From NCBI GenBank assembly GCA_027349615.1, contig DAIEML010000024.1, positions 1 to 16,076 on the forward strand: 16,076 nucleotides of DNA, given 5' to 3'. The notes below the pieces were generated by a model. It was not told the origin of the DNA, did no database searches, and was given only the letters and a program-made list of their open reading frames with translations. Position 1 is the first letter of the stretch. Each line of letters starts with the position of its first letter. The translations under genes and the position numbers were made by a program. This stretch comes from Ignavibacteriales bacterium. Its GTDB lineage: Bacteria; Bacteroidota; Ignavibacteria; Ignavibacteriales; Ignavibacteriaceae. Below, one piece after another: positions 7,401-15,871 of the stretch.

Positions 7401-10400
7401 TTTTGTATTTGATCCAGATACTCCGGGTACTTACAATTTAAATCCAAAATTAAAAACAAATCCCAAGGCAAATTGGGGCGGAATGATGAAAGTTCTATCA
7501 GGAACAGCTAATGATCTTCAAGCACAAAATATTCAATACATAGAATTTTGGCTTAACGAACAGCAAGTACCTGCAAACGGGAATATTTATATTGATCTTG
7601 GAAGAATCAGTGAAGATGTAATTCCAAATAGAGTTTTAGATACTGAAGATAAAAATAATAATGGCGTAATTGATCAAGGTGAAGATGTTGGTATTGATGG
7701 AATGAATGATGCTCAAGAAAAAGCTTATGCTAAATCTTTGGGTTATTATACTTGGACTAAAGATGATCCAGCCGGTGATAATTTTGCACTTGGATCTTTA
7801 ACTTCTAATGACATTTGGAATTATTTCAATATTAATGGAACCGAAAACAACGCTGTAAATTATGATCTTGGAAGAATACCAGATACTGAAGATTTAAATT
7901 ATAATGGAAACCTTGATCTAATAAATAGTTACTTTAGATACAAAGTTCCATTAGATACAAATGAAATTAAAAAACGAAATTTACTCGCAGGCGGAGGAGA
8001 TCAATCTTCACAGCTTCAAAATAAATGGTATTTAATAAGAATTCCACTTCAAGATACTTCTTTAACGGTAGGTAATCCATCTTTATCTGATGTTGAATAT
8101 ATTAGAATTTTCACTACCGGTGTTGATTCAATAATGCACTTACGATTGGCGGAATTTAATTTGGTTGGAAACCAATGGCAGCAGGCAATTCCATACGATA
8201 CTGTAATGTCAGTTTCAGTAATTAATATTGAAGACAATCCTAATTATTACATGCCTCCTGGAATAAGCCAGGAAAGAGATCATAGTCAGCCAGATCAAAA
8301 TGTTTATTTAAATGAACAATCTATGGATTTAATTCTTAAAGGATTGCAGCCGGGAGAAGATCGTGAAGCAGTAAAATATTTATATCGGCCTCTTGATGTT
8401 TTTAATTACAGCGCAATGAAATTTTTCATTCACGGCGATGAAACTCCTGGTGCATCAATTACTGATACTTCCGGCGGTCAATATCCAGCGCAAGTATATT
8501 TCAGGTTTGGATCCGATACGAATAACTTTTATGAATATAGACAGCCGGTTCAAAAAGGCTGGAATGATGTAAATATTGTTTTTAACAAGCTTACAGCAAT
8601 CAAACAAAGCTTAGATTCGGCGCAACAAAAATCTGTATATTATGTTCCAGTGGCAGGTGAACCAGGACATTATTATGGAGTTAAAGGAAATCCATCATTA
8701 ACATCAGTAAAATTTTTAACTGTTGGAATAGTGAATGTTTCTGATCAAGCAAAATTTTCAAAACCAATTTCCGGCGAAGTTTGGGTTGATGAATTAAGGG
8801 TTGTCGGCGCTGATAATCATCCTGGCTGGGCTTATAGTGTAGCAACTTCTTTAAAGCTTGCGGATTTGATGAACATTAATTTTAATATGAGTCAAACAGA
8901 TCCATATTTTCATAGATTGTCAGATCAATTTGGATCAAGAGTTGATACAAAAAATTGGAGCTTATCGGCCGATATGGATTTAATGAAATTAATTCCTCTT
9001 AACTTAACGGGAAGTTCCTTAAGAGTAAGTTACTCGCACACAGAATCCATTGGCAAACCATTGTATCTTCCAGGCACAGATGTTTTAGTTTCTGAAGCTG
9101 CCACTCGAGCTGATCAAGATACTACTCCCGGACACATGACTGGAAATCAAATAATTTCTAATTCACAAACTATAAATATTTCCGATTCATGGTCGGCTTC
9201 AAATATTGCTTTAAGAATTCCGACATCTTCCTGGATTTTGCAAAACACACTTAATGCGCTTTCGCTTGGGTTTAATTACAATAAAACTTTTAGCCGTAAT
9301 CCAACTACATTATCTAGTAAGATGTGGGTTTGGAATGCAAATTTGAATTACGGAATAAATTTTAGCCCGGACGATTATTTTTATCCAGCAAACATTCCTA
9401 TTATTGGAACTTTTCTAAGTTTCCTTAAAGATTATAGAAACTTAAAAATTTATTATGCGCCGCAGAATTTTGCATTTCAATTATCAGCAAGAAGAAACCG
9501 TTCCATAACTGTATATAGACAAGTGGGAAGTTCACCTGTTCAAGCAATTCCATCGCATGATTTTTCCACAACTAGAGGATTTAATTTCGGATGGAAAGTT
9601 ACTGATGGAGGTTTCTTAAATTTAACGACAAATTATAGTGTTCAAGTTAATTCGTCATTGGCATATTTAGAAGCTGATGATAATAACAATTTCATTTCTG
9701 AAGGCCAAATATGGAGAGAAATTTTTGCAGGCAATTTCTTTGGAAGAGATTTTCAATATCAACAAAATATGGATTTTCATACCAATCCTAAATTGCCAAG
9801 CATTTGGAATATTGACAGGTATTTCAGTCTTTCAGCAAGTTACTCAGTCGGTTATCAATGGAATAATCAATTTAGTCAAAAAGTTAATGGCTTAGATGCC
9901 GGAAGAAGCGCTGGATTTACTAATAGATCTCAAGTTGGATTTAGATTAGCTTTAAAATCTATTATGGATCCATTGCTTGCTAACGAAAGTAATAATCAAG
10001 CACCGCAGAATCAGAATCAAAATAATTTTGAAAATAACCGTGAAAGAAATTTTAATCAAGGCGCCGAAATTAATAAACTGAATGAAAGTAATCTAAAACC
10101 AGTTAAAGATACTACTTCGAAAAATGATTCATTATCAACTAAACTTGCAGCTAAAAAATTTCCAATAAAAAACGCTTTGTTATTTTTAAAAGCTTTTGCA
10201 AAAATTATTTTATTTGATTATGAAAATATTAGTATAAATTTTTCTAATGATAATAACGTTTCAAAATCCGCCTTAAAAGCTCAAGGAACTGGATTTGGAA
10301 ATTTTTGGGGATTTACTTTTAATGAAAATAGCGGACCTTCAAGATTGTTTATGCTTGGTTTAAGTTCGGAAGTTGGATTGAGAACTCCAAACCTTGGAAG

Positions 10401-11421
10401 TTTGACAGATGTTTTTGCACAAAGAAATAATCTTGATATGCAAACTTCCAGGCCGCTTTGGGAAGGCGCAAAAATAGATTTGTCATGGAAACTTGGCTGG
10501 ACAATTAATAAAAGCTCAACTTTCCAATCCGATGGAATTGGAAATATAATTTCAACAATTCAGCCGAATGAAACAGGTTCAATTTCCAGATCATTTTTTA
10601 CATTACCTCCAGTTTTTGTTTTTAGCCTTTTTAAGAGCGGAATAAAAAGAGTGAGTGAACTTTACGATCCAAATTCTCCTGATCCGCAGGGAAGCCTCTC
10701 ACAAGCATTTATACAAGGCTTTGAATCGCTGCCTTTATTATCAAGATTAAGTTTCTTAAAAGACGTTGCCAATTATATTCCAAGACCAAACTGGACAATT
10801 TCTTGGGATGGCCTTGAAAAATATTATCCATTTAAATCTATTGCCGAAAGAGTTTCACTAGATCATACTTATTCATCAACTTATACCGAAGGATGGCAAA
10901 TAAGCACTGATGGAAAAAGAATGGTTCAAACTCAAAGAATAGATTATGGATTTCAACCATTGGTTGGTTTGAATATGACCTTTGCAAAACTTTGGGACGG
11001 AAATTTAAGCGGAAGTATTAAATATTCGGTAAGAGAAAGCTTTGACTTGGGATTAAGCACGCAAAATATTTCTGAATCATATTCAAAAGATATTGGCGTA
11101 TCTGCTTCGTATTCTAAAACCGGATTTGAAATCCCAATATTTGGATTAGCATTAAAGAATGATATCGAATTTACTTTTTCATATACAAACAGCCAATCAA
11201 CAACAATTAATTATGATATGAATCATTATGTTGATGGCGGAGTTCCGCAAGATGGAACAAGCAGAATAACAATTGAACCTCGTGTTAAATACACAATAAG
11301 TTCAAAAGTAACATTGGCTGTATTTTATACTCGCTCAACCGTTGAGCCAGTCGGAGCTTCAAGAATTCCGCCGACGACTACGAACGAAGCCGGATTAGAT
11401 GTTCACATTTCTATCCAATAG
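4453..11421 (+). CDS. sprA: SprA, type IX secretion system outer-membrane translocon
   Basis: SprA is the giant outer-membrane beta-barrel through which T9SS cargo leaves the cell. The first ATG (4831) cannot be the true start. The frame is open from 4432 and encodes a basic stretch, a hydrophobic segment RVIVFAVILFYAAINVGF and a Pro-rich linker, an export signal. I place the start at ATT 4453, 6 nt after AGGGA (4442-4446), giving ~2322 residues, close to the ~2400 of Flavobacterium SprA. Family marks are WNTERTFEYQNQLHIKYTGY and SPLVGGSEALFG near the N-terminus, SIAYIDDFEGAKKLIP in the middle, two Asp/Asn-rich loops (residues ~1063-1078 and ~1147-1155), the GEVWVDELRV motif, many alternating strands, and the C-terminal EAGLDVHISIQ. 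Residues ~1844-1900 are an Asn/Gln-rich, unstructured-looking insert. porX follows 80 nt downstream. Identity is firm; the start is uncertain. Confidence 0.93.
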   Translation: MNRKILKLSWEIARVIVFAVILFYAAINVGFLPPINPQINRSIWVDALFKYYHHLDEQQENYSFKDDKKTDLISSNKNGFILKSAGTEQADSLKDIKNLTKTIPLAADTSRTDSLTALRDTTKLDSMAIDSTARIKYFKYNREDVPYVQLNLQNESSFFAQPSGSVVTKTISIDSTGKFVEIKESVGGKQTKILLRMPIDEYLKLKLALNDEQLWNQLAGGYELKSSKKELGQLIKDITNLEIPLPSVGVLSIFGKPKISLRIGGAVDIHGAWRNETTQGVTASLLGNTRNEPDFKQQVQINVNGTIGDKLNIAADWNTERTFEYQNQLHIKYTGYEDEIVQSVEAGNVSMQASPLVGGSEALFGIKAELKLGPLSLTTLASQKKGEIKEVSVNSGATSQTFSIRAYNYATNNFFIDTLYASTDPSLNLFNNYYGNPVPSASPQYNVNYIEVWKSVNTQTIDKSKERQVNAFINLPGVTKSGDPTLTYPGNWSSDTVNPIPGQIETGRFVLLQPDVDYTVHPETGYITFNTQIQDNDAIAVSYVLQGTTEREYFGESLTAAGAITSADSTRRLVLKLIKPAYLKPQFPQAWKLLLKNIYPVGGTNIKQDGFDLQVKYEVPGADPVTVYPNDGKQVQLLNAFGLDRYDASGNANPDGIFDWKPQLTVLPTAGEIIFPTLEPFGKNIPTSLPDSLAYQDVYDTTQNGAQQDKIHDKWEITGKYSGEATSVYQLGFNVVENSVRVTLNGRELAVNTDYTVDYNIGQLTILNRDALVPGADLKITYEQNDLFTLASKTLLGLRGIVNISDKTKLGFSLLNLNQQTLSDKVRIGEEPLSNTIMGVDFNTGSDLPFLTTALDHVISTKQMSSFSLAGEFAYMKPNPNTKTSTIPDDNGQSIAYIDDFEGAKKLIPIGVSYTSWKDLSAPDSLAAFADSSYSPGEYYKNLMSYKGKAWWYSITPSNVLVPQIWGDRKKVATQDQQVPVMDFVFDPDTPGTYNLNPKLKTNPKANWGGMMKVLSGTANDLQAQNIQYIEFWLNEQQVPANGNIYIDLGRISEDVIPNRVLDTEDKNNNGVIDQGEDVGIDGMNDAQEKAYAKSLGYYTWTKDDPAGDNFALGSLTSNDIWNYFNINGTENNAVNYDLGRIPDTEDLNYNGNLDLINSYFRYKVPLDTNEIKKRNLLAGGGDQSSQLQNKWYLIRIPLQDTSLTVGNPSLSDVEYIRIFTTGVDSIMHLRLAEFNLVGNQWQQAIPYDTVMSVSVINIEDNPNYYMPPGISQERDHSQPDQNVYLNEQSMDLILKGLQPGEDREAVKYLYRPLDVFNYSAMKFFIHGDETPGASITDTSGGQYPAQVYFRFGSDTNNFYEYRQPVQKGWNDVNIVFNKLTAIKQSLDSAQQKSVYYVPVAGEPGHYYGVKGNPSLTSVKFLTVGIVNVSDQAKFSKPISGEVWVDELRVVGADNHPGWAYSVATSLKLADLMNINFNMSQTDPYFHRLSDQFGSRVDTKNWSLSADMDLMKLIPLNLTGSSLRVSYSHTESIGKPLYLPGTDVLVSEAATRADQDTTPGHMTGNQIISNSQTINISDSWSASNIALRIPTSSWILQNTLNALSLGFNYNKTFSRNPTTLSSKMWVWNANLNYGINFSPDDYFYPANIPIIGTFLSFLKDYRNLKIYYAPQNFAFQLSARRNRSITVYRQVGSSPVQAIPSHDFSTTRGFNFGWKVTDGGFLNLTTNYSVQVNSSLAYLEADDNNNFISEGQIWREIFAGNFFGRDFQYQQNMDFHTNPKLPSIWNIDRYFSLSASYSVGYQWNNQFSQKVNGLDAGRSAGFTNRSQVGFRLALKSIMDPLLANESNNQAPQNQNQNNFENNRERNFNQGAEINKLNESNLKPVKDTTSKNDSLSTKLAAKKFPIKNALLFLKAFAKIILFDYENISINFSNDNNVSKSALKAQGTGFGNFWGFTFNENSGPSRLFMLGLSSEVGLRTPNLGSLTDVFAQRNNLDMQTSRPLWEGAKIDLSWKLGWTINKSSTFQSDGIGNIISTIQPNETGSISRSFFTLPPVFVFSLFKSGIKRVSELYDPNSPDPQGSLSQAFIQGFESLPLLSRLSFLKDVANYIPRPNWTISWDGLEKYYPFKSIAERVSLDHTYSSTYTEGWQISTDGKRMVQTQRIDYGFQPLVGLNMTFAKLWDGNLSGSIKYSVRESFDLGLSTQNISESYSKDIGVSASYSKTGFEIPIFGLALKNDIEFTFSYTNSQSTTINYDMNHYVDGGVPQDGTSRITIEPRVKYTISSKVTLAVFYTRSTVEPVGASRIPPTTTNEAGLDVHISIQ

Positions 11422-11501
11422 TCATCTATTTTTAATCACAAACTAATTTTTGTTAATGAAACTGCCGATCGAAAAAATTATATTTATTAGTAGGAACTAA
11501 A

Positions 11502-13115
11502 ATGATTAATAAAGAAAATATTCAAAGGGCAAGTGAGAGCGATTTTATGAAAGGGAAAAAAATTCTTTGGGTTGACGATGAAATTGAATTGCTGAGATCG
11601 CACATAATTTTTTTATCGGAAAAAGGTTATGAAGTTGATACAGTTACGAACGGCGAAGATGCAGTTTCATTAGTTAATGAAAATGATTATGATTTAATCT
11701 TCTTAGATGAAATGATGGCTGGTATTGGCGGGCTTGAAACTCTTGGAAGAATTAAAGATATAAATTCCAACATTCCGGTTGTGATGATTACAAAAAGCGA
11801 AGAAGAAACTTTAATGGATGAAGCAATCGGAGGAAAAATTGCTGATTATTTAACCAAGCCCGTAAATCCAAGCCAAGTTCTTCTTGTCTGCAAAAAAATT
11901 CTTGAAGGCAAAAAAATATCCGGTCAATATGCTGCAAAAGATTATCTGCAAGACTTCAATGAAATTTCCAGAGCTTTCCTAAATGAAATGGATTTTGCAG
12001 AATGGATTGAAATTTATTTAAAGCTGGTTAATTGGGATGTTGAACTTGATTCTCATCCTGAAATAGACCTTCGGCAAACACTTTACGATCAGAAAAAAGA
12101 AGGAAATAAAGAATTTTCAAAATTTGTTGAAAGAAATTATCGTCAGTGGATTAGCTCAGTTGGTGATGAATATACTCCTACCTTAACAACTGAGATTGTA
12201 CCAAAATATGTTTTGCCGCTTTTGGAAGATTCAAAATCATCAATATTCTTTTTTGTAATTGATTGTTTGCGACTTGATCAATGGCTGATAATGGAAAAAC
12301 ATTTACTAGATTTATTTAAAATTGAAAAAGATTATTATTATGCAATTTTACCTACTGCAACTCCTTACGCAAGAAATGCATTATTCAGCGGATTATTTCC
12401 TTCGGATATTGAAAAACATTATCCCCAGCTTTGGAGTTCCGGTGATGATGATGAAAAAAGCATGAACAAATATGAAAAAGAACTTCTTCAATTTTTACTG
12501 GATAGAAAAAAAATAAAATTAAGAAATGAGCTGAAGTATATAAAAATTATAGATCCGGAAGTTGGCAGAAATTTCGAACAAAATATTTTGTCGTATCAAA
12601 ACACGCATCTCACGGCTGTGGTTGTAAACTTTTTGGATATGATAGCTCATGGAAGATCTGATTCCGATTTGCTAAAAGAAATTGCACCTGATGAAGCAGC
12701 TTATAGATCTTTAACAAACACATGGTACACGCACTCATCATTACTTGCAACATTTCAAGCACTCGCCAAAATGAAAAACGCTAAGATTGTTATAACTACA
12801 GATCATGGAAGTATTCGTTCTTTAAGAGGTGCAAAAGTTTTAGGCGACCGCGAAGCATCTTCAAATTTGCGATTTAAGTTCGGAAGAAATCTTAAAGTCG
12901 ACGATAAACATGCAATTTATATTAAAAATCCTGAAGATTATAAACTTCCGAAGCGCGGGGTAACAATTAATTATATTATTGCTAAGGAAGATTTTTATTT
13001 TGTTTATCCAACTGATTACCACAAATACCTAACTTATTACAAAGATACTTTCCAGCATGGCGGAATATCAATGGAAGAAATGATATTGCCTGTAATAACA
13101 ATGGAACCAAAATAA
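11502..13115 (+). CDS. porX: PorX-type response regulator with PglZ (alkaline phosphatase superfamily) effector
   Basis: PorX is the cytoplasmic response regulator tied to control of type IX secretion. Residues ~20-135 form a receiver domain with the acidic pair D25/D26 (WVDDE), phospho-acceptor D69 (IFLDEMM), T97 and K119 (YLTKPV). A helical linker leads to a PglZ domain (~245-535) of the alkaline phosphatase superfamily with its metal and nucleophile residues present: D254 (FVIDCLR), T285/T287 (LPTATPYAR), D379 and H383 (NFLDMIAHG), D434/H435 (TTDHG) and H519 (FQHGG). Homologous PorX is reported to hydrolyse oligonucleotides, so signal-nucleotide cleavage is a reasonable inference. The ATG at 11502 follows AGGAA; an ATG at 11547 (M16, MKGKKILWVDDE) matches the usual PorX N-terminus and may be the real start. 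No histidine kinase (PorY) gene lies in the window. The neighbours sprA upstream and tsaE downstream fit this identity. Confidence 0.93.
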   Translation: MINKENIQRASESDFMKGKKILWVDDEIELLRSHIIFLSEKGYEVDTVTNGEDAVSLVNENDYDLIFLDEMMAGIGGLETLGRIKDINSNIPVVMITKSEEETLMDEAIGGKIADYLTKPVNPSQVLLVCKKILEGKKISGQYAAKDYLQDFNEISRAFLNEMDFAEWIEIYLKLVNWDVELDSHPEIDLRQTLYDQKKEGNKEFSKFVERNYRQWISSVGDEYTPTLTTEIVPKYVLPLLEDSKSSIFFFVIDCLRLDQWLIMEKHLLDLFKIEKDYYYAILPTATPYARNALFSGLFPSDIEKHYPQLWSSGDDDEKSMNKYEKELLQFLLDRKKIKLRNELKYIKIIDPEVGRNFEQNILSYQNTHLTAVVVNFLDMIAHGRSDSDLLKEIAPDEAAYRSLTNTWYTHSSLLATFQALAKMKNAKIVITTDHGSIRSLRGAKVLGDREASSNLRFKFGRNLKVDDKHAIYIKNPEDYKLPKRGVTINYIIAKEDFYFVYPTDYHKYLTYYKDTFQHGGISMEEMILPVITMEPK

Positions 13116-13132
13116 TTTTGGAATATCCTAAG

Positions 13133-13546
13133 ATGAAAATAGTTAATTCCGAAGAGGAAACAGTAAAGCTAGCTTTGAATTTTGCTGAAGATTTAAAGTT
13201 TGGCGATGTTGTTGTGTTGAACGGAAATCTTGGTGCTGGAAAAACTTTTTTCGTTAAAAATGTTGTAAAAAAATTTGGGATTGAAAACGTTTCATCTCCA
13301 ACATTTGCGATAGTAAACGAGTACAACAACAATTTTAAATTTTACCATTTTGATTTTTATAGAATAAACAACGCTGCTGAACTTTTTGATATTGGTTTTT
13401 ATGATTATTTAAATGATTTGGAAGCAATTAAATTTATTGAATGGGGTAATTTAATTCCTGAAGTAATTCCCAAAAGGCGAATTGAAATAGAAATAAAAAT
13501 AAAAAGCGATTTTTCGAGAGAATTTAATTTTAATAAATATGAATGA
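13133..13546 (+). CDS. tsaE: TsaE, ATPase of the tRNA t6A37 threonylcarbamoyl complex
   Basis: TsaE is the P-loop ATPase that, with TsaB and TsaD, transfers threonylcarbamoyl to A37 of ANN-decoding tRNAs. The Walker A motif GNLGAGKT is at residues 31-38 (numbered from the ATG at 13133), followed by SSPTFAIVNEY (54-64), the HFDFYR motif (72-77) and IEWG (102-105), all diagnostic of the family. At 137 residues it is slightly short but complete. A TTG at 13118, 2 nt after the porX stop, gives five extra residues (MEYPK) and has no better SD, so I prefer the ATG; the choice is uncertain. It lies 17 nt after porX and overlaps tsaB by 8 nt, so it is almost certainly cotranscribed with both. A porX-tsaE pairing is, to my recollection, common in Bacteroidota. 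Confidence 0.95.
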   Translation: MKIVNSEEETVKLALNFAEDLKFGDVVVLNGNLGAGKTFFVKNVVKKFGIENVSSPTFAIVNEYNNNFKFYHFDFYRINNAAELFDIGFYDYLNDLEAIKFIEWGNLIPEVIPKRRIEIEIKIKSDFSREFNFNKYE

Positions 13547-14216
13547 ACTTGGACCAATATTATCAATTGAAACATCCGAAAGTATTTGCGGAGCTTGCGT
13601 TTATTTTGATGATAAAAAATATTTTGAAGCTATTACAAATCATAAAAACTCACATGCAGAAAAATTATTTGAAACGATTGATTATGTAATTAAAACAGCG
13701 CAAATTGAAATTAATCAAATAAATGCAATTGCAGTTTCTGCTGGCCCTGGTTCATTTACCGGTTTGAGAATTGGAATGTCGGCTGCAAAAGGAATTTCTT
13801 TTGGTTCATCATTGCCAATAATACCAGTTCCAACTTTTGAAGCATTAGCTTTGCAACTTTCAAACATTCTTGAGGATGGTAAAGAATTTATCATTGCCAA
13901 CAAGGTAAATTTGGAAGAGATTTATTATGCTAAGTTTCAAATTAAAACTAATAATTATATATTTGCGGATAAATTAAGAATAGTGGATTTCCCTGAATTT
14001 CGTAAAATGAGTGACGGTTTAAGTGTATTTGGAAATATTAACCAGGAAAATAATTTAGAAATGAATGAATTAAAGAAAAATATTGCTTCACCTGCGCCAG
14101 TTTATGTTGCTAAATGGGCTAAATTATTCGGCAGTGATTCGATGACCTTTAATTACGATTTACTTGAACCAAACTATCTAAAAAATTTTATTATAAAGGA
14201 AAGAAAAAATGATTAA
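13539..14216 (+). CDS. tsaB: TsaB, t6A37 biosynthesis dimerization subunit
   Basis: TsaB is the inactive ASKHA-fold paralogue that dimerises with the TsaD catalytic subunit and docks TsaE for t6A synthesis. Residues 7-20 (ILSIETSESICGAC) form the N-terminal beta-hairpin, HKNSHAEKL (35-43) the conserved helix start, and SAGPGSFTGLRIGMSAAKGI (67-86) the family signature. The 225-residue length is normal. The C-terminal half (~110-225) is divergent, as is usual for TsaB. The ATG lies inside the 3' end of tsaE (8-nt overlap ATGAATGA), implying translational coupling, which suits two subunits of one complex. The catalytic subunit TsaD is not in the window and must be encoded elsewhere. Confidence 0.95.
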   Translation: MNELGPILSIETSESICGACVYFDDKKYFEAITNHKNSHAEKLFETIDYVIKTAQIEINQINAIAVSAGPGSFTGLRIGMSAAKGISFGSSLPIIPVPTFEALALQLSNILEDGKEFIIANKVNLEEIYYAKFQIKTNNYIFADKLRIVDFPEFRKMSDGLSVFGNINQENNLEMNELKKNIASPAPVYVAKWAKLFGSDSMTFNYDLLEPNYLKNFIIKERKND

Positions 14217-14955
14217 TAAAATATTACTGATTTTTACTTTTCTTTCGTTGGCCGTTTTTGCACAATCTGTTGGGCCAATCGTTACCATTCCTCAAATAAA
14301 TTATAATTTTGATTACGTTCCGATCGATTCCAGCCTTGGTCATACTTACATGATTTATAATGGCGGCGGCGGAGTATTAAAATTGTGGGATGTTTCTACA
14401 ACTTGTAAATGTATTTCCGCAACATTGGATAAGAATACACTTACACCAACTGATTCTGCTAGGCTTGATGTTAGTTATACCAACGTTAAAAATTCACAGG
14501 GATTGGATAAATATATTTCCATCAAAACGAATGATCAGAATAATCCTAATGTAAGAATTTATATTACCAGAGTAATTAATAATTCGCCAACTTTATCATC
14601 AATGCCGAAAGATTCAATCGGTGGAAATTCATCTGTTTCTCCGGTAATTTATTTCCCGGTTAATGAACATAATTTTGGAAAGATAAAGCAAGGGACAATT
14701 GTTAGCTATACTTTTAAATTCTTAAATAAAGGTAATTCAATTTTAAAGATTAAAGATATAACTACATCGTGCGGTTGCACTGCAGCTTTAGTTAAAGACA
14801 AAGAGATTGCACCTGGTAAAGAAGGTGAACTTGCGATTCAATTTGATTCTAATGGTAAGATTGGAAAACTTTCAAGAAAGATTACAGTCCTTTCGAACGA
14901 TCCAAAACAATCGTATAAAGTTTTAACAATTTATGCTGACGTTGAAACTAAATGA
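14209..14955 (+). CDS. exported protein with two DUF1573 domains
   Basis: This is a 248-residue protein with a signal peptide (MINKILLIFTFLSLAVFAQS, cleavage likely after the FA at 17-18) and two Ig-like DUF1573 repeats, residues ~28-122 and ~146-245. Each repeat carries the family's CxC element: TTCKC (C66, C68) and TSCGC (C188, C190), followed by the typical Pro/Gly turn and D/N-rich strand ends (SNDPKQSYK). These domains are common in exported FCB proteins, have an ASPM-SPD-2-Hydin-like beta-sandwich fold and no settled function. The cysteine pairs could form disulfides or bind metal; this is unproven. There is no lipobox Cys and no T9SS C-terminal domain. Its ATG overlaps the tsaB end by 8 nt (ATGATTAA), so it is expressed with tsaB despite acting outside the cytoplasm. 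Confidence 0.88.
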   Translation: MINKILLIFTFLSLAVFAQSVGPIVTIPQINYNFDYVPIDSSLGHTYMIYNGGGGVLKLWDVSTTCKCISATLDKNTLTPTDSARLDVSYTNVKNSQGLDKYISIKTNDQNNPNVRIYITRVINNSPTLSSMPKDSIGGNSSVSPVIYFPVNEHNFGKIKQGTIVSYTFKFLNKGNSILKIKDITTSCGCTAALVKDKEIAPGKEGELAIQFDSNGKIGKLSRKITVLSNDPKQSYKVLTIYADVETK

Positions 14956-15024
14956 AAGATGTTTTAATAAATCTTTATTAGAATAATTTTTTAAAATAAG
15001 AATTATTGAAAGAAAAAAAATACA

Positions 15025-15864
15025 ATGGCTTGGTTTAAAAGATCTAAAGAAAATATTTCTCCGGAATCTCAAAAAAAAGATTTACCGGATGGCTTGTGGG
15101 AAAAATGTCCAAGCTGCGATGAAATAATTCATAAAAAACAACTTGAAACAAATCTCTGGACTTGCTTGAAATGCGGTTATCATTTTAGAATCGGCAGCAA
15201 AGAATATATAGAAATAATTTTAGATAAAGGAACATTTAAAGAAACCGATAAAAAAATGCGATCAGCGGATCCGTTAGAATTTGAAGATACAAAAAAATAC
15301 AGCGACAGAATTCAAGAGACGATAAAAAAATTAGGAATGTATGATGCAGTACGAACTGGAACCGGAAAATTGAATGGAATGGAGGTAGCATTTGGCTGTA
15401 TGGATTTCAAATTTATTGGCGGAAGTATGGGATCGGTTGTTGGAGAAAAAATTGCGAGATTAATTGACCGGGCATATAAAAATCAAATTCCGCTTATCAT
15501 TGTTTCTGCCAGCGGCGGCGCAAGAATGATGGAAGGTGCGTTTTCTTTAATGCAAATGGCAAAAACAAGTGCCCGGTTAGCACGTCTTTCAGAAGCCAAA
15601 ATTCCCTACATATCAATTATGACTGATCCAACTACCGGCGGAACAACTGCCAGCTATGCAATGCTTGGAGATATTCATATTGCCGAGCCGCAAGCATTAA
15701 TTGGATTTGCTGGCCCGCGAGTAATTAAACAAACAATTGGTAAAGATTTGCCAAAAGGGTTTCAAAAATCTGAATTCCTTTTAGAACAGGGATTCGTCGA
15801 TATTATTTCTCCTCGGAAAGATCTTAAAAATAATTTATTTAATGTACTTTCCTTAATGAGTTGA
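15025..15864 (+). CDS. accD: acetyl-CoA carboxylase carboxyltransferase subunit beta
   Basis: AccD is the beta half of the carboxyltransferase that, with AccA, moves CO2 from carboxybiotin on AccB to acetyl-CoA, making malonyl-CoA for fatty acid synthesis. The N-terminal zinc ribbon is intact: C28, C31, C47 and C50 (KCPSCDEI and TCLKCGYHF). The crotonase-like core shows [20 protein letters not shown] (131-150), [20 protein letters not shown] (161-180), [16 protein letters not shown] (201-216) and [13 protein letters not shown] (227-239), typical of AccD. The 279-residue length is normal. The ATG follows GAAAGAAAA, a weak purine-rich SD. A 69-bp AT-rich gap from the DUF1573 gene contains only weak all-AT hairpins, so transcription may read through. 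The panC coding start is ~7 nt downstream, suggesting coupling. AccA is not in the window. Confidence 0.97.
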   Translation: MAWFKRSKENISPESQKKDLPDGLWEKCPSCDEIIHKKQLETNLWTCLKCGYHFRIGSKEYIEIILDKGTFKETDKKMRSADPLEFEDTKKYSDRIQETIKKLGMYDAVRTGTGKLNGMEVAFGCMDFKFIGGSMGSVVGEKIARLIDRAYKNQIPLIIVSASGGARMMEGAFSLMQMAKTSARLARLSEAKIPYISIMTDPTTGGTTASYAMLGDIHIAEPQALIGFAGPRVIKQTIGKDLPKGFQKSEFLLEQGFVDIISPRKDLKNNLFNVLSLMS

Positions 15865-15871
15865 GGATTCG

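Noticed and set aside
9677..9895. 72-codon alternative frame inside sprA
   Set aside because: It lies wholly within the continuous SprA frame, whose strand pattern is uninterrupted, and has no recognisable domain.
12982..13332. Minus-strand frame across the porX-tsaE junction
   Set aside because: It is antisense to the end of the PglZ domain and the TsaE Walker A motif, and no protein family is recognisable.
14965..15007. Hairpins between the DUF1573 gene and accD as a terminator
   Set aside because: The stems (TAATAAA/TTTATTA at 14965-14980; AATAATT/AATTATT at 14982-15007) are all A-T, only 7 bp long, and lack a following T-run.
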